DNA from: Deltaproteobacteria bacterium
Lineage (GTDB): Bacteria; Desulfobacterota; Binatia; UBA12015
NCBI GenBank assembly: GCA_003447545.1
Contig: DLYX01000462.1
Span: forward strand, 1 to 12,417
Length of the DNA: 12,417 bases
Direction: 5' to 3'
Numbering within the stretch: the first letter of the stretch is position 1; each line of letters begins with the position of its first letter. Below the pieces are notes generated by a model. That model saw only the letters and a program-made list of their open reading frames with translations, made no database searches and had not been told where the DNA came from. Below are positions 1-7,043 of the stretch, in pieces. A program made the translations under genes and the position numbers.

Positions 1-3
1 GGC

Positions 4-975
4 TTAGCGTGAAGCAAGATGAGCCGATCGGGTCGCCTCCACGCCTTTCTCAAGCTCCGAGGCGGCTTTCCAGACCAACCAACGCATGGAGTCAATCTCG
101 ATGGCCATATCCGAGAGCATGAATGCGACTGCCTGTTTGCGGCCAATCGCCTCACCAAAAGCGACACGCTCGGTGGCATAAGGCGTAGCGTACTCCAGAA
201 CAGCCCGGGACAATCCTACCTGAACGGCAGCTGTACCCACGCGGGCCGCATCCAGAATCGAGCGGATATCACCACCTTCATCGCCGCCGAGTCGGTCGGC
301 CGCCGACACGCGGACCTGATCCAGGTCCAGAGAAGCTGTTGGAAGCGCGCGCAAGCCGAGAGATTTGCCGGACTCACTAATCGTCAGACCCGCAGCATCT
401 CGCTCGACGATGAAGGCTTCAAGGTTCTTGTCAGCGCCCTCGGCATCACCATTACGCGCGATGACAAGGAAATGACTCGCCGAGTCCGCGAGGGGAACGA
501 AGCTCTTCTTGCCAGTCAAGATCCACTCATTCCCGGAAAGGGTAGCCGTTGTTTTCAACTGCAAAGGATCAAAAAGAGGTCCGGGCTCAATCAACGCGAG
601 CGAGGCCGGGTGAAACTTTTCTTCGCAAAAAAGTGGGAGGAAACGATCCTTCTGATCCTCGGTGCCATGGTCGACAATCGCAAAAGCAAAAAGCGCCGGC
701 GCCATCGCCGCCATCGCGAGTGCCGGGTCTCCGTAGGCAAGCTCCTCGAGCGCCATCGCGCCAAGCAGGGGCGAGCGTGGCATTCCCGCACCGCCATTCT
801 CCTCGGGAATTTGTGCGACGGTCAGCCCGAGCGCCCACGAAGCGTCGAGAAAACCCTCCGGGAGTGCTGCCTGTTCGTCCGCATCACGAGCGGAATCGCG
901 CATCGCTGCGGCCGCAAACTCACGTGCCGTGGTTCGGATCAGCTCCTGCTCTTCTGTTGGCTTAAAAGAAATCAA
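4..975 (-). pseudogene. Acyl-CoA dehydrogenase, apparently truncated at its C-terminus by an in-frame stop
   Basis: FAD-dependent alpha,beta-dehydrogenation of an acyl-CoA is the expected family activity. The 323-residue product shows the N-terminal helical domain (about 1-110, opening with TEEQELIRTTAREF), the beta-barrel middle domain (about 120-230, with GNEWILTGKKSFV at 148-160 and SLGLRALPTASLDLD at 205-219) and the start of the C-terminal helical domain, including ATERVAFGEAIGRKQA (267-282). Full-length family members run to roughly 380 residues; the last 60-80, including the usual catalytic-Glu loop, are missing. The ochre stop (positions 4-6) follows AHLASR and is followed by an Ala codon, exactly where relatives commonly have a Tyr-Ala pair. 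I chose a TTG start at 975 because AGGAGA lies 7 nt upstream; an ATG at 1041 is in frame but has no such site and would invade the divergent promoter region. The family call is secure, but substrate is unknown. Pseudogene status is inferred and could be a contig-edge sequencing error. Confidence 0.75.
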
Positions 976-982
976 GTCGTTG

Positions 983-988
983 TCTCCT
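983..988 (-). promoter_or_regulatory. Shine-Dalgarno site deciding a TTG start
   Basis: AGGAGA on the minus strand sits 7 nt before a TTG codon at 975. It is the best ribosome site upstream of the acyl-CoA dehydrogenase and is the reason for preferring TTG over the in-frame ATG 66 bp further upstream. Confidence 0.7.
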
Positions 989-998
989 GATGTTTCGG

Positions 999-1048
999 TT
1001 GAATTTTGATCACCCGCAAGATTAATGCACTGAAACCGCAAATTTCAA
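999..1048. promoter_or_regulatory. Symmetric dyad and candidate overlapping divergent promoters
   Basis: The gap between the acyl-CoA dehydrogenase and the LLM gene holds an AT-rich dyad. TTGAATTTTG (999-1008) and CAAATTTCAA (1039-1048) are inverted repeats matching at 9 of 10 positions, centred exactly on the palindrome ATTAAT (1021-1026). On each strand TTGAAT or TTGAAA lies 16 bp from ATTAAT, which fits weak -35/-10 elements facing both ways and sharing one -10 box. The predicted transcripts would have leaders of about 40 nt on both sides. ATTAAT is a poor match to TATAAT at its second base, so the dyad could instead be an operator for a dimeric regulator. The repeat is seen directly; the promoter role is inferred. 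Confidence 0.4.
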
Positions 1049-1060
1049 GGCGACCACAAC

Positions 1061-1067
1061 GGAGGAG
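1061..1067 (+). promoter_or_regulatory. Strong Shine-Dalgarno site of the LLM gene
   Basis: GGAGGAG lies 6 nt before the ATG at 1074. It is the strongest ribosome binding site in the window and fixes this start. Confidence 0.8.
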
Positions 1068-1073
1068 ATATCG

Positions 1074-1934
1074 ATGAAATTCGGAGTGATGTTCAGCAAC
1101 GTGGGCCCCATGGGAACACCAGACTTTCTTCCCGATTTCGCACGAATGAACGAAGCAGCGGGCATGGAGTCTCTCTGGACGGTGGAGCACGTCGTTGTGC
1201 CGGAAGGGTACAAATCTCAGTACCCCTACAGTCGGGATGGTCGTATGCCCGGCCCGGAAAACTCACCAATTCCGGATCCGATCATGCCGCTGGTTTACGC
1301 CGCAGCCTTCACGACCAAGATCAAGCTGGGCACGGGTATCCTGATCCTGCCGCAACGACACCCCTTCTACGTTGCGAAGGAGGTCGCTACTCTCGATGTT
1401 TTATCCAAAGGCCGCGCGATCTTCGGCATCGGTGTGGGATGGCTTGAGGAAGAATTTGACGGCCTCGGCATCCCCTTTCAGGACCGGGCCTCGCGGACGC
1501 GAGAATCCGTCGCCGCGCTGCGGTCGCTCTGGAAGGCCGATCCCGAAGCATTCGACGGAAAGTTCTTCAGTTGGGGACCCATGAACTCCAATCCCAAACC
1601 AGTCCAGGGGCACCTCCCCATCGTGATGGGCGGTCACACGGATATCTCCGCCAAACGGGCCGCTCGCTATTGCGACGGCTTCTTCCCCGCGATCGCTGAT
1701 CCGGAAAAGGTCGCGCACCTCATTCAGGTGCTGCATGCCGAGTGCGACAAATTGGGCCGTGACCCGTCCGAGATCGAGCTATCCGTGGGTGCGGGTGCGA
1801 TCGACCTCGACGGTATCAAGCGCTTCGAGGATATGGGCGTTGCTCGGATTGGTGTGGCCCCCGCAGGTTTCGACAAGAACTCCCTGGAGCAGGGCCTCTC
1901 GGCGTTCACGGATTCCGTTCTTTCCAAACTCTGA
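1074..1934 (+). CDS. LLM-class (luciferase-like) F420-dependent oxidoreductase
   Basis: A 286-residue TIM-barrel flavin/F420 oxidoreductase of the bacterial luciferase-like superfamily, most like the Rv2161c-type subfamily. Diagnostic stretches are the N-terminal strand MKFGVMFSNVGP, the ESLWTVEHVVVPEGY segment (32-46), KLGTGILILPQRHPFYVAKE (84-103), and GRAIFGIGVGWLEEEFDGLG (113-132) followed by RASRTRESVAALRSLW. Length is normal for the subfamily. The ATG start has a strong GGAGGAG site 6 nt upstream. It is divergent from the acyl-CoA dehydrogenase and separated from it by a shared regulatory dyad, suggesting co-regulation. Whether the cofactor is F420 or FMN cannot be decided from sequence alone, and no F420 biosynthesis gene is present here. 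The substrate is unknown; acyl or xenobiotic oxidation is a guess from the neighbour. Confidence 0.88.
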   Translation: MKFGVMFSNVGPMGTPDFLPDFARMNEAAGMESLWTVEHVVVPEGYKSQYPYSRDGRMPGPENSPIPDPIMPLVYAAAFTTKIKLGTGILILPQRHPFYVAKEVATLDVLSKGRAIFGIGVGWLEEEFDGLGIPFQDRASRTRESVAALRSLWKADPEAFDGKFFSWGPMNSNPKPVQGHLPIVMGGHTDISAKRAARYCDGFFPAIADPEKVAHLIQVLHAECDKLGRDPSEIELSVGAGAIDLDGIKRFEDMGVARIGVAPAGFDKNSLEQGLSAFTDSVLSKL

Positions 1935-1952
1935 CTCTCACCGGAATTGGTC

Positions 1953-1971
1953 TGCCGGGAGAGCCCCGGCA
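1953..1971. terminator. Hairpin between convergent genes, possible bidirectional terminator
   Basis: TGCCGGG (1953-1959) and CCCGGCA (1965-1971) form a perfect 7-bp GC-rich stem with a 5-nt loop. It fills the 38-bp gap between the stops of the LLM gene and the histidine kinase. There is no T-tract on either side, so if it terminates transcription it is not a canonical intrinsic terminator. Confidence 0.5.
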
Positions 1972-1972
1972 A

Positions 1973-4066
1973 TCACGGCAGATCAAGACCGGCTTGTGCC
2001 TCGACTGCACTTCGAGCGGCCTGCCGAAGATCCTGTTCATTGCCCGGTCGAGTCACAAGGCGTCCAATATCAGGAAACCGCTCGCGAACGCTGCGTGCCT
2101 CGCCGATCGGGCAAGTCGCAAGGACTGCGGTTTTTGCCTCGCCCGCCAGACGCAAAACTTGCTCGATCTCTTCGGTGACGAGGCTTGGATCGGCGCGAAG
2201 TACCAAAAGATCGTAGGGGACGTCGGCTGATGCCAGAATCCGACAGACATCCGAGAAGCTGTCGGCGAGAGTCACCTCACAACCCCAGGATTCAAAGAGC
2301 CCCCGGAGATGGAGAGCAAGCCGGCCCGGTTTTTCCCATAGAACGAGCCGGCCAGCCGATGGCACCTCGAGGTCCATGGCAATCTCGGCATCTCCCTCGA
2401 CGAGGGGGAGCTCGAAAGAAAAACGACTTCCCTTGCCAAGTACTGATTTGACTTGAATCTCGGCGCCCATCATGACGACCAGCCGTTGCGAAATTGCCAG
2501 ACCGAGTCCAACACCGCCAAACTGCCGCGTGGTCGATGCATCTGCCTGGCGAAAGACATCGAAAATAATTCCCATATCCTCCTTTGCCATTCCGATGCCG
2601 CTATCCTCGACGGAAACCCGTAGCCGAGCGCTATCATCGGCACCGGTTGCATCGGAAACTTTGATGTCCAGGGCAACATGGCCGCTATGAGTGAATTTCA
2701 CGGCATTCCCGATCAGGTTCAGCAGGACCTGACGGAAACGCGTCGGATCACCCACAATGAACTGGGGGACATCGGCATTTGCGGCCAGAATCAGTTCGAC
2801 ACCCTTGGCCGAGGCTTGCACCGCAAAGGTATCGATCACGCCTTCTGCCAGCCTTCGAATATCAAAGGAGATTTTTTCCAATTCGATCTGACCGCTCTCG
2901 AAACGCGAGAAATCCAGAACATCACCGACCAGCGCGATGAGGGTTTCTGCGCATGATTGGGACCGATTGAGGAAATCGCGGCGCTCCCCATCATCAGTGG
3001 CCTCGAGCGCCATCTCCGTCATACCAAAGATACCATTCAGCGGGGTGCGGATCTCATGGCTGATCGTCGCCAGAAACTCGCTTTTCAGGCGGTCGGCCTC
3101 CTCTGCCGCCTCTCGCGCGCGTACCTGCGTCCGTTCCGCCGAACGACGTTCGCTAATGTCGCGCAAGAATGCCGTAAATTGGACCGACGCCGAAAGACTG
3201 GATCGCGCGATGGTAAGTTCGATCGGAAACTCCCGACCGGTTTGGTGCAATGCCTCAATCTCGATACGAGAACCTACGACCCGAGGGGCACTCCCGCTGC
3301 GCAGGCGCGCCATACCGGCCCCATGCGCTTCGCGATAGCGGGCCGGGATAATCGTATCTGCCAAACGTCTCCCGACGACTTCTTCGCGTGACCATCCAAA
3401 GATCGCGTGCGCCTGATCATTCCACTCAACGATATTTCCCATATCGTCGGCAATCACGACCGCATCGAGAGCACCATCGAGAAGGATTCTCTCCCCCTGA
3501 ATCCGAAGCTCGAGTTCATGAATTGATTGAACGGCATCCGTCAAGGTCGAACGACGGATCCACGTCAGCAGGATCGCGAGGGCACCGGTGCCGAGCAATT
3601 GGGGAACCAGGTTCGGTCCCGTATCCGGTGGCAAGCGAAACTCGATCGTCAGCCATCCAAACACCCAGGCGATCAGGGTCAGCAAACTCATCGCGCGAAG
3701 ATCAAACGACAGGCAGCCGATTCCGACCATGCTGGATAAAAGAACGTAAAAACTGGACGCGTTGGCAGATACTTCAACTACGGCAGCGCTGAAAGAAAGC
3801 CCGACCAGTCCAGCCAAAAACAGCGCACGGACTTCCCGGCCGCCTTTGCCGCCCCGGACCCAACGCCCCAGGCCGAGAAAGATCGCCCCCACAACCAACG
3901 ACGGCAGGACGAAGCTGCTGTCCAGATCGTCTGGCGGCAAAAAGAAATTCACCAATGCCAATCCAAGATAGATCACGCCGACCCAGAGCAAGGCTCTTGC
4001 AGTGGTTTCGTGAGCTTGCTCACTCATCGCGGCTTCGAAAGCAGCCGGTTGGATCGGGCTGGACAC
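1973..4066 (-). CDS. Membrane sensor histidine kinase with PAS domain and degenerate receiver
   Basis: A 697-residue two-component sensor. Hydrophobic stretches at about 24-43, 51-70, 81-100, 105-120, 124-140 and 155-172 suggest a polytopic N-terminal sensor region. A PAS/PAC module follows at about 190-310 (DGALDAVVIADDMGNIVEWN), then a short coiled coil, the HisKA dimerisation domain with phosphoacceptor H337 in ATISHEIRTPLNG, and an HATPase_c domain with N box (N450/N454), G1 box DSGIGM (488-493) and G2 box GGVGLGLAIS (517-526). The last ~125 residues resemble a receiver, but the acidic pair reads WE, the phosphoacceptor position reads R624 (in YDLLVLRAD) and the conserved Lys reads R673. 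It should therefore not accept phosphate conventionally. Start is GTG at 4066 with a weak AGAGA upstream; ATG at 4027 is equally possible. No response regulator gene lies in the window, so the partner is unknown. Confidence 0.9.
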   Translation of the reverse strand: MSSPIQPAAFEAAMSEQAHETTARALLWVGVIYLGLALVNFFLPPDDLDSSFVLPSLVVGAIFLGLGRWVRGGKGGREVRALFLAGLVGLSFSAAVVEVSANASSFYVLLSSMVGIGCLSFDLRAMSLLTLIAWVFGWLTIEFRLPPDTGPNLVPQLLGTGALAILLTWIRRSTLTDAVQSIHELELRIQGERILLDGALDAVVIADDMGNIVEWNDQAHAIFGWSREEVVGRRLADTIIPARYREAHGAGMARLRSGSAPRVVGSRIEIEALHQTGREFPIELTIARSSLSASVQFTAFLRDISERRSAERTQVRAREAAEEADRLKSEFLATISHEIRTPLNGIFGMTEMALEATDDGERRDFLNRSQSCAETLIALVGDVLDFSRFESGQIELEKISFDIRRLAEGVIDTFAVQASAKGVELILAANADVPQFIVGDPTRFRQVLLNLIGNAVKFTHSGHVALDIKVSDATGADDSARLRVSVEDSGIGMAKEDMGIIFDVFRQADASTTRQFGGVGLGLAISQRLVVMMGAEIQVKSVLGKGSRFSFELPLVEGDAEIAMDLEVPSAGRLVLWEKPGRLALHLRGLFESWGCEVTLADSFSDVCRILASADVPYDLLVLRADPSLVTEEIEQVLRLAGEAKTAVLATCPIGEARSVRERFPDIGRLVTRPGNEQDLRQAARSAVEAQAGLDLP

Positions 4067-4156
4067 GTTTTTTCTCTAGCACTAGTGAACCGTCGGCCCC
4101 ACCCAAGTCGCGCGAATTCACTTGCAGCCGATCGTCGCAGATGGCAGTCCCGTTCC

Positions 4157-5314
4157 ATGGCTATGGAGACCCGTCCTTTTACCATCGATATTCCCGAAAC
4201 AGTATTGCAAGATTTGCAGGAGCGTCTGGCACGCACGCGCTTTCCCGGCGAAATCGCCGGTGCGGACTGGGGCTATGGGACGGACCTCTCCTATCTCCGT
4301 GATCTCGTTACCTTCTGGAAGGATAGCTACGATTGGCGCCAGCACGAGACACGATTGAACCAACTCAACCAATTTGAGGCACGGGTAGACGATCTATGGG
4401 TCCACGTCGTCCATGAAAAAGGGACGGGACCGGCACCCATGCCTTTATGCATTACTCATGGTTGGCCGGGTTCGTTCGTGGAATTTGAACAAATCCTCGG
4501 TCCGCTGACCGATCCCGCAGCGCATGGCGGTGATCCCGCTGATGCCTTCGACGTCATCCTTCCATCAATGCCGGGATACGGATTCTCCGAAGCGGCCACC
4601 ACGCCCGGTATGGATTGTGAGAAAATCGCTGATATGTGGGTCAAGCTGATGCGTGGACTTGGCTACGATCACTTTGCCGCACAAGGTGGTGATTGGGGCG
4701 CGATGGTTACGGGTATGCTGGGGTCGAAATACCCCGAAGAACTCATCGGCATTCACCTGAACATGGTCGTTGCCTTCCCCGGTGATCCCGCGAAAGCTCT
4801 CGAAGGACTCAGCCCGGAGGACATGGCCGCACTCGGCGATCTTGACCACTTCCAGAAACAGGAGACCGGCTACCAGCAAATTCAGGGGACCAAGCCACAA
4901 ACGCTCGCATACGGATTAAATGACTCGCCGGCCGGGTTGGCTGGTTGGATCATCGAAAAATTTCGCACCTGGAGTGACTGCGACGGCGACCTGGAAAGCG
5001 TCTACACCAAAGACCAACTGCTGACCAATATCATGCTCTACTGGCTACCTGAATCGATCGGGTCTTCGGTGCACCTTTACTGCGAATCGATGCGTGCGGG
5101 TAAATTCCCGCCAACCGATTACCGGGTAGAGGTTCCCACGGGTGCGGCCATCTTCCCGCAGGAAATCATCCGCCCCCCACGGGCGTGGATCGAAGACACC
5201 TACAACCTCCAGCATTACCGCACCTTCGATAAAGGCGGTCATTTTGCGGCCATGGAGCAGCCTGCCGCCTTGGTGGAATCGATTCGGGACCATTTCCGAC
5301 CGCTGCGAGGATAG
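4157..5314 (+). CDS. Epoxide hydrolase, microsomal type (EHN domain plus alpha/beta hydrolase)
   Basis: A 385-residue enzyme that would hydrolyse epoxides to diols. The N-terminal EHN segment (about 1-110) includes RPFTIDIPETVLQDLQERLA and the family-typical FWKDSYDWR (53-61). The alpha/beta-hydrolase fold follows, with oxyanion-hole HGWPGS (101-106), nucleophile D179 in GGDWG, general-base H362 in GGHFAAMEQP, and a probable charge-relay acid near E336. Y239 and Y308 are well placed as the lid tyrosines that activate the epoxide. Length is usual for the family. The reading frame stays open back to 4010 inside the divergent kinase gene, but the conserved domain starts only after the ATG at 4157 (or 4163). 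No strong Shine-Dalgarno site is visible. Its stop lies 3 bp from the stop of argC. The physiological substrate is unknown. Confidence 0.92.
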   Translation: MAMETRPFTIDIPETVLQDLQERLARTRFPGEIAGADWGYGTDLSYLRDLVTFWKDSYDWRQHETRLNQLNQFEARVDDLWVHVVHEKGTGPAPMPLCITHGWPGSFVEFEQILGPLTDPAAHGGDPADAFDVILPSMPGYGFSEAATTPGMDCEKIADMWVKLMRGLGYDHFAAQGGDWGAMVTGMLGSKYPEELIGIHLNMVVAFPGDPAKALEGLSPEDMAALGDLDHFQKQETGYQQIQGTKPQTLAYGLNDSPAGLAGWIIEKFRTWSDCDGDLESVYTKDQLLTNIMLYWLPESIGSSVHLYCESMRAGKFPPTDYRVEVPTGAAIFPQEIIRPPRAWIEDTYNLQHYRTFDKGGHFAAMEQPAALVESIRDHFRPLRG

Positions 5315-5342
5315 TTCTCAGGCGCGGAGTCCCGTGTCCTCG
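5306..5342. terminator. Weak hairpin spanning the two convergent stop codons
   Basis: CGAGGATA (5306-5313) can pair with TGTCCTCG (5335-5342) as 8 bp including one G-T wobble, with a short inner CTC/GAG stem. It covers the ends of both the epoxide hydrolase and argC genes, which have only 3 bp between stops. There is no T-tract, and the loop is long. A role in 3'-end formation is only a possibility. Confidence 0.25.
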
Positions 5343-6274
5343 GGGAAACCCAGCATCAAGTTCAGATTCTGAATCGCGGCGCCAGCGGCGCCCTTGCCCA
5401 GGTTGTCGAGGAGACCAACCAGCAAAATATGCCCGTCCGGGTGCGGCAGTACCGATAACGAAACCGCGTTCGTCCCGTTCCATCGGCCGGGGTCCAGCGT
5501 CTTTTCGTCACCGAGGAACTCCTCGGAAAACGGCATCACTTTCACAAAGAGCTCGCTCGCATAGCGATCTTTCAGAAGAGCATGAATCGTCGCGCCGGTG
5601 GCACCCGGCTGCAAAAAAGAGGCATGCAGCGGAATCTCGACTCGCATCCCGCTGGCGAAGGGCCCTACGGCCGGAAGAAAATAGGGTGCCTGTTCCAGAC
5701 CGCAAAAATGGACCATCTCCGCGATATGCTTATGCTGTCGATCGAATGCGTAAGGCGCCTCAAAAGGTAATCCCGCCAAATCACCTTGAGGATCCTCCCA
5801 CTTTTCAATCAACTGCCGTCCTCCGCCCGAATAACCCGATAGAGCGTGAATGGTAATCGGCGCTTCCTTCAGCAGAAACCCCTCCTCCAGAAGCGGCGCG
5901 AGTCCGAGGATCACGCTGGTCGGGTAACAACCCGGGTTGGCCACCAGGCGGCCTTCCCGAATGGACTCCCGCTGCAGATCCGAAATCTCGGGCAACCCGT
6001 AAACAAAATCCAGGCTGACGCGGTGAGCACTGCTCGCGTCGATGATCCGTGTATCTCCAGCTGCGACACTCGCGACCGCCTCACGCGATGCTTCATCGGG
6101 AAGGCAGAGAATTGCCAGATCCGCCTGACGCAGAAAATCACGCCGGACATCCAGAATCTTGCGATCGGCTTCCGCTGGAGCGATCAGTTCGATATCCGAC
6201 CGTGCGGCCAATGCTTCATGAATCCGCAGGCCAGTGGTGCCAACGTGCCCATCGATGAAAACTTTCACAGCCAT
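5318..6274 (-). CDS. argC: N-acetyl-gamma-glutamyl-phosphate reductase, type 2
   Basis: NADPH-dependent reduction of N-acetyl-glutamyl phosphate to the semialdehyde, the third step of arginine (ornithine) synthesis, in the cytoplasm. The 318-residue product has an N-terminal Rossmann nucleotide site, FIDGHVGTTGLRIHEAL (6-22). Catalytic C116 lies in VANPGCYPTSVI, SGYSGGGRQ follows, and HKHIAEM lies in the region carrying the general-base His. The roughly 310-residue length and the short N-terminus fit the type-2 (Pseudomonas/Agrobacterium-like) subfamily rather than the longer type 1. I chose the ATG at 6274 because it begins the Rossmann strand directly; the frame stays open to a GTG at 6325. 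No other arginine gene adjoins it. The gene upstream on the same strand is a membrane protein 93 bp away, so co-transcription is possible but not functionally obvious. Confidence 0.93.
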   Translation of the reverse strand: MAVKVFIDGHVGTTGLRIHEALAARSDIELIAPAEADRKILDVRRDFLRQADLAILCLPDEASREAVASVAAGDTRIIDASSAHRVSLDFVYGLPEISDLQRESIREGRLVANPGCYPTSVILGLAPLLEEGFLLKEAPITIHALSGYSGGGRQLIEKWEDPQGDLAGLPFEAPYAFDRQHKHIAEMVHFCGLEQAPYFLPAVGPFASGMRVEIPLHASFLQPGATGATIHALLKDRYASELFVKVMPFSEEFLGDEKTLDPGRWNGTNAVSLSVLPHPDGHILLVGLLDNLGKGAAGAAIQNLNLMLGFPEDTGLRA

Positions 6275-6367
6275 CTGGGCATCATCGCAGGCCCGACCCC
6301 CTCTGCGCCAGTCCGGCACTTCCACAAACGTCGATGCCGACTTACAGGCCGTCTCGGCTCAATCTGC

Positions 6368-6964
6368 CTACCGAGTGGCCCACACCGCCTGCAGGCGCAG
6401 CAGAGCCGCAGCCAGAAGCGGGATCGCCACAGGCCAGGCGGCCGGACTACTGGTCTGGGCGAGTACAATCCAGATCCACCAGGACCCGATCAGGTGAAAT
6501 CGACGCCACCGGACACGACCGAGCATCCTGACCGAACGATCATTCGATGTGGCTGCCATGGCAAAAGTGAAAAAATAAGCCAATCCGCCACCAGCCAAAG
6601 TCAGAATATCGAGACCGGCCAGAAAGGGGTCCGGGTACCACAAACCCAGCGCCAGCAACGCAAAAAGATGAAGGAGTTGGGACCAGGCAAAAAGCAGACC
6701 CACGGCACGACGGTTCCGGCGCATCCAGCTCGTGGTCGTGTTGGTGAAAAGCCGGCACACGGGCGCGGTGGCAAAGGCCAACGCGAATATCAGCATGGAT
6801 GCACGGCCGCTGCTCCGAATCATCAAACGCAGATTGGCCTCGGAAACCGGGAGCAGCAGCCCCAGATAGGCGACGGCCAGCAGCGCACAGAAAACCGGCA
6901 ACCAGGTCTTTCCCGCGCGCTTATGCCGGCCAGCCTTCTCTCCCAATCGATTTTCAAAGCTCAT
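6368..6964 (-). CDS. Small ferric-reductase-like / MsrQ-like haem membrane protein
   Basis: A 198-residue polytopic protein resembling the ferric-reductase-like transmembrane domain and, in size and layout, the MsrQ haem subunit of the periplasmic methionine sulfoxide reductase. Visible are membrane spans at about 22-41, 54-72, 86-110, 115-138 and 156-170, plus a C-terminal hydrophobic stretch. The motif ATSNDRSVRMLGRVRWRRFHLIG (138-160) closely follows the MsrQ-type pattern before its last core helix. Candidate haem ligands are H99 and H157. By recalled spacing, the second His of the usual pair would fall at residue 170, which is Gln here. No msrP-like molybdoprotein gene is in the window, so I do not name it msrQ. 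Start is ATG at 6964; the frame remains open to 7105, but that part is charged, not hydrophobic, and overlaps the divergent gene. Confidence 0.7.
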   Translation of the reverse strand: MSFENRLGEKAGRHKRAGKTWLPVFCALLAVAYLGLLLPVSEANLRLMIRSSGRASMLIFALAFATAPVCRLFTNTTTSWMRRNRRAVGLLFAWSQLLHLFALLALGLWYPDPFLAGLDILTLAGGGLAYFFTFAMAATSNDRSVRMLGRVRWRRFHLIGSWWIWIVLAQTSSPAAWPVAIPLLAAALLRLQAVWATR

Positions 6965-7043
6965 GCATTCTCGAAGATGACAGTCCCCCGTAGGCAAGCA
7001 AACGAAACTTGGGTAGAGGTGGGCGCGTGCGAGAAGTGAAACC

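Noticed and set aside
19..990. Long plus-strand open frame (323 codons) opposite the acyl-CoA dehydrogenase
   Set aside because: It is fully antisense to a gene with clear family motifs, and its translation is Arg-rich with no recognisable domain; it is a GC-driven shadow.
4080..4087. CACTAGTG palindrome upstream of the histidine kinase as an operator
   Set aside because: It is only 8 bp with no extended symmetry or repeat copy, so it is likely by chance.
4010..4156. N-terminal extension of the epoxide hydrolase
   Set aside because: The frame is open, but this part overlaps the divergent kinase start and the translation does not resemble the EHN domain; the family N-terminus fits the ATG at 4157 or 4163.
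6275..6367. Terminator or attenuator between the MsrQ-like gene and argC
   Set aside because: Only short imperfect stems (4-5 bp) are present, with no T-tract, leader peptide or recognisable riboswitch.
5846..7039. Long plus-strand open frame (397 codons) opposite argC and the MsrQ-like gene
   Set aside because: It spans two real opposite-strand genes and their gap. Its product is a low-complexity Gln/Arg/Gly/Pro mix without hydrophobic core or motifs, and it has no credible ribosome site.
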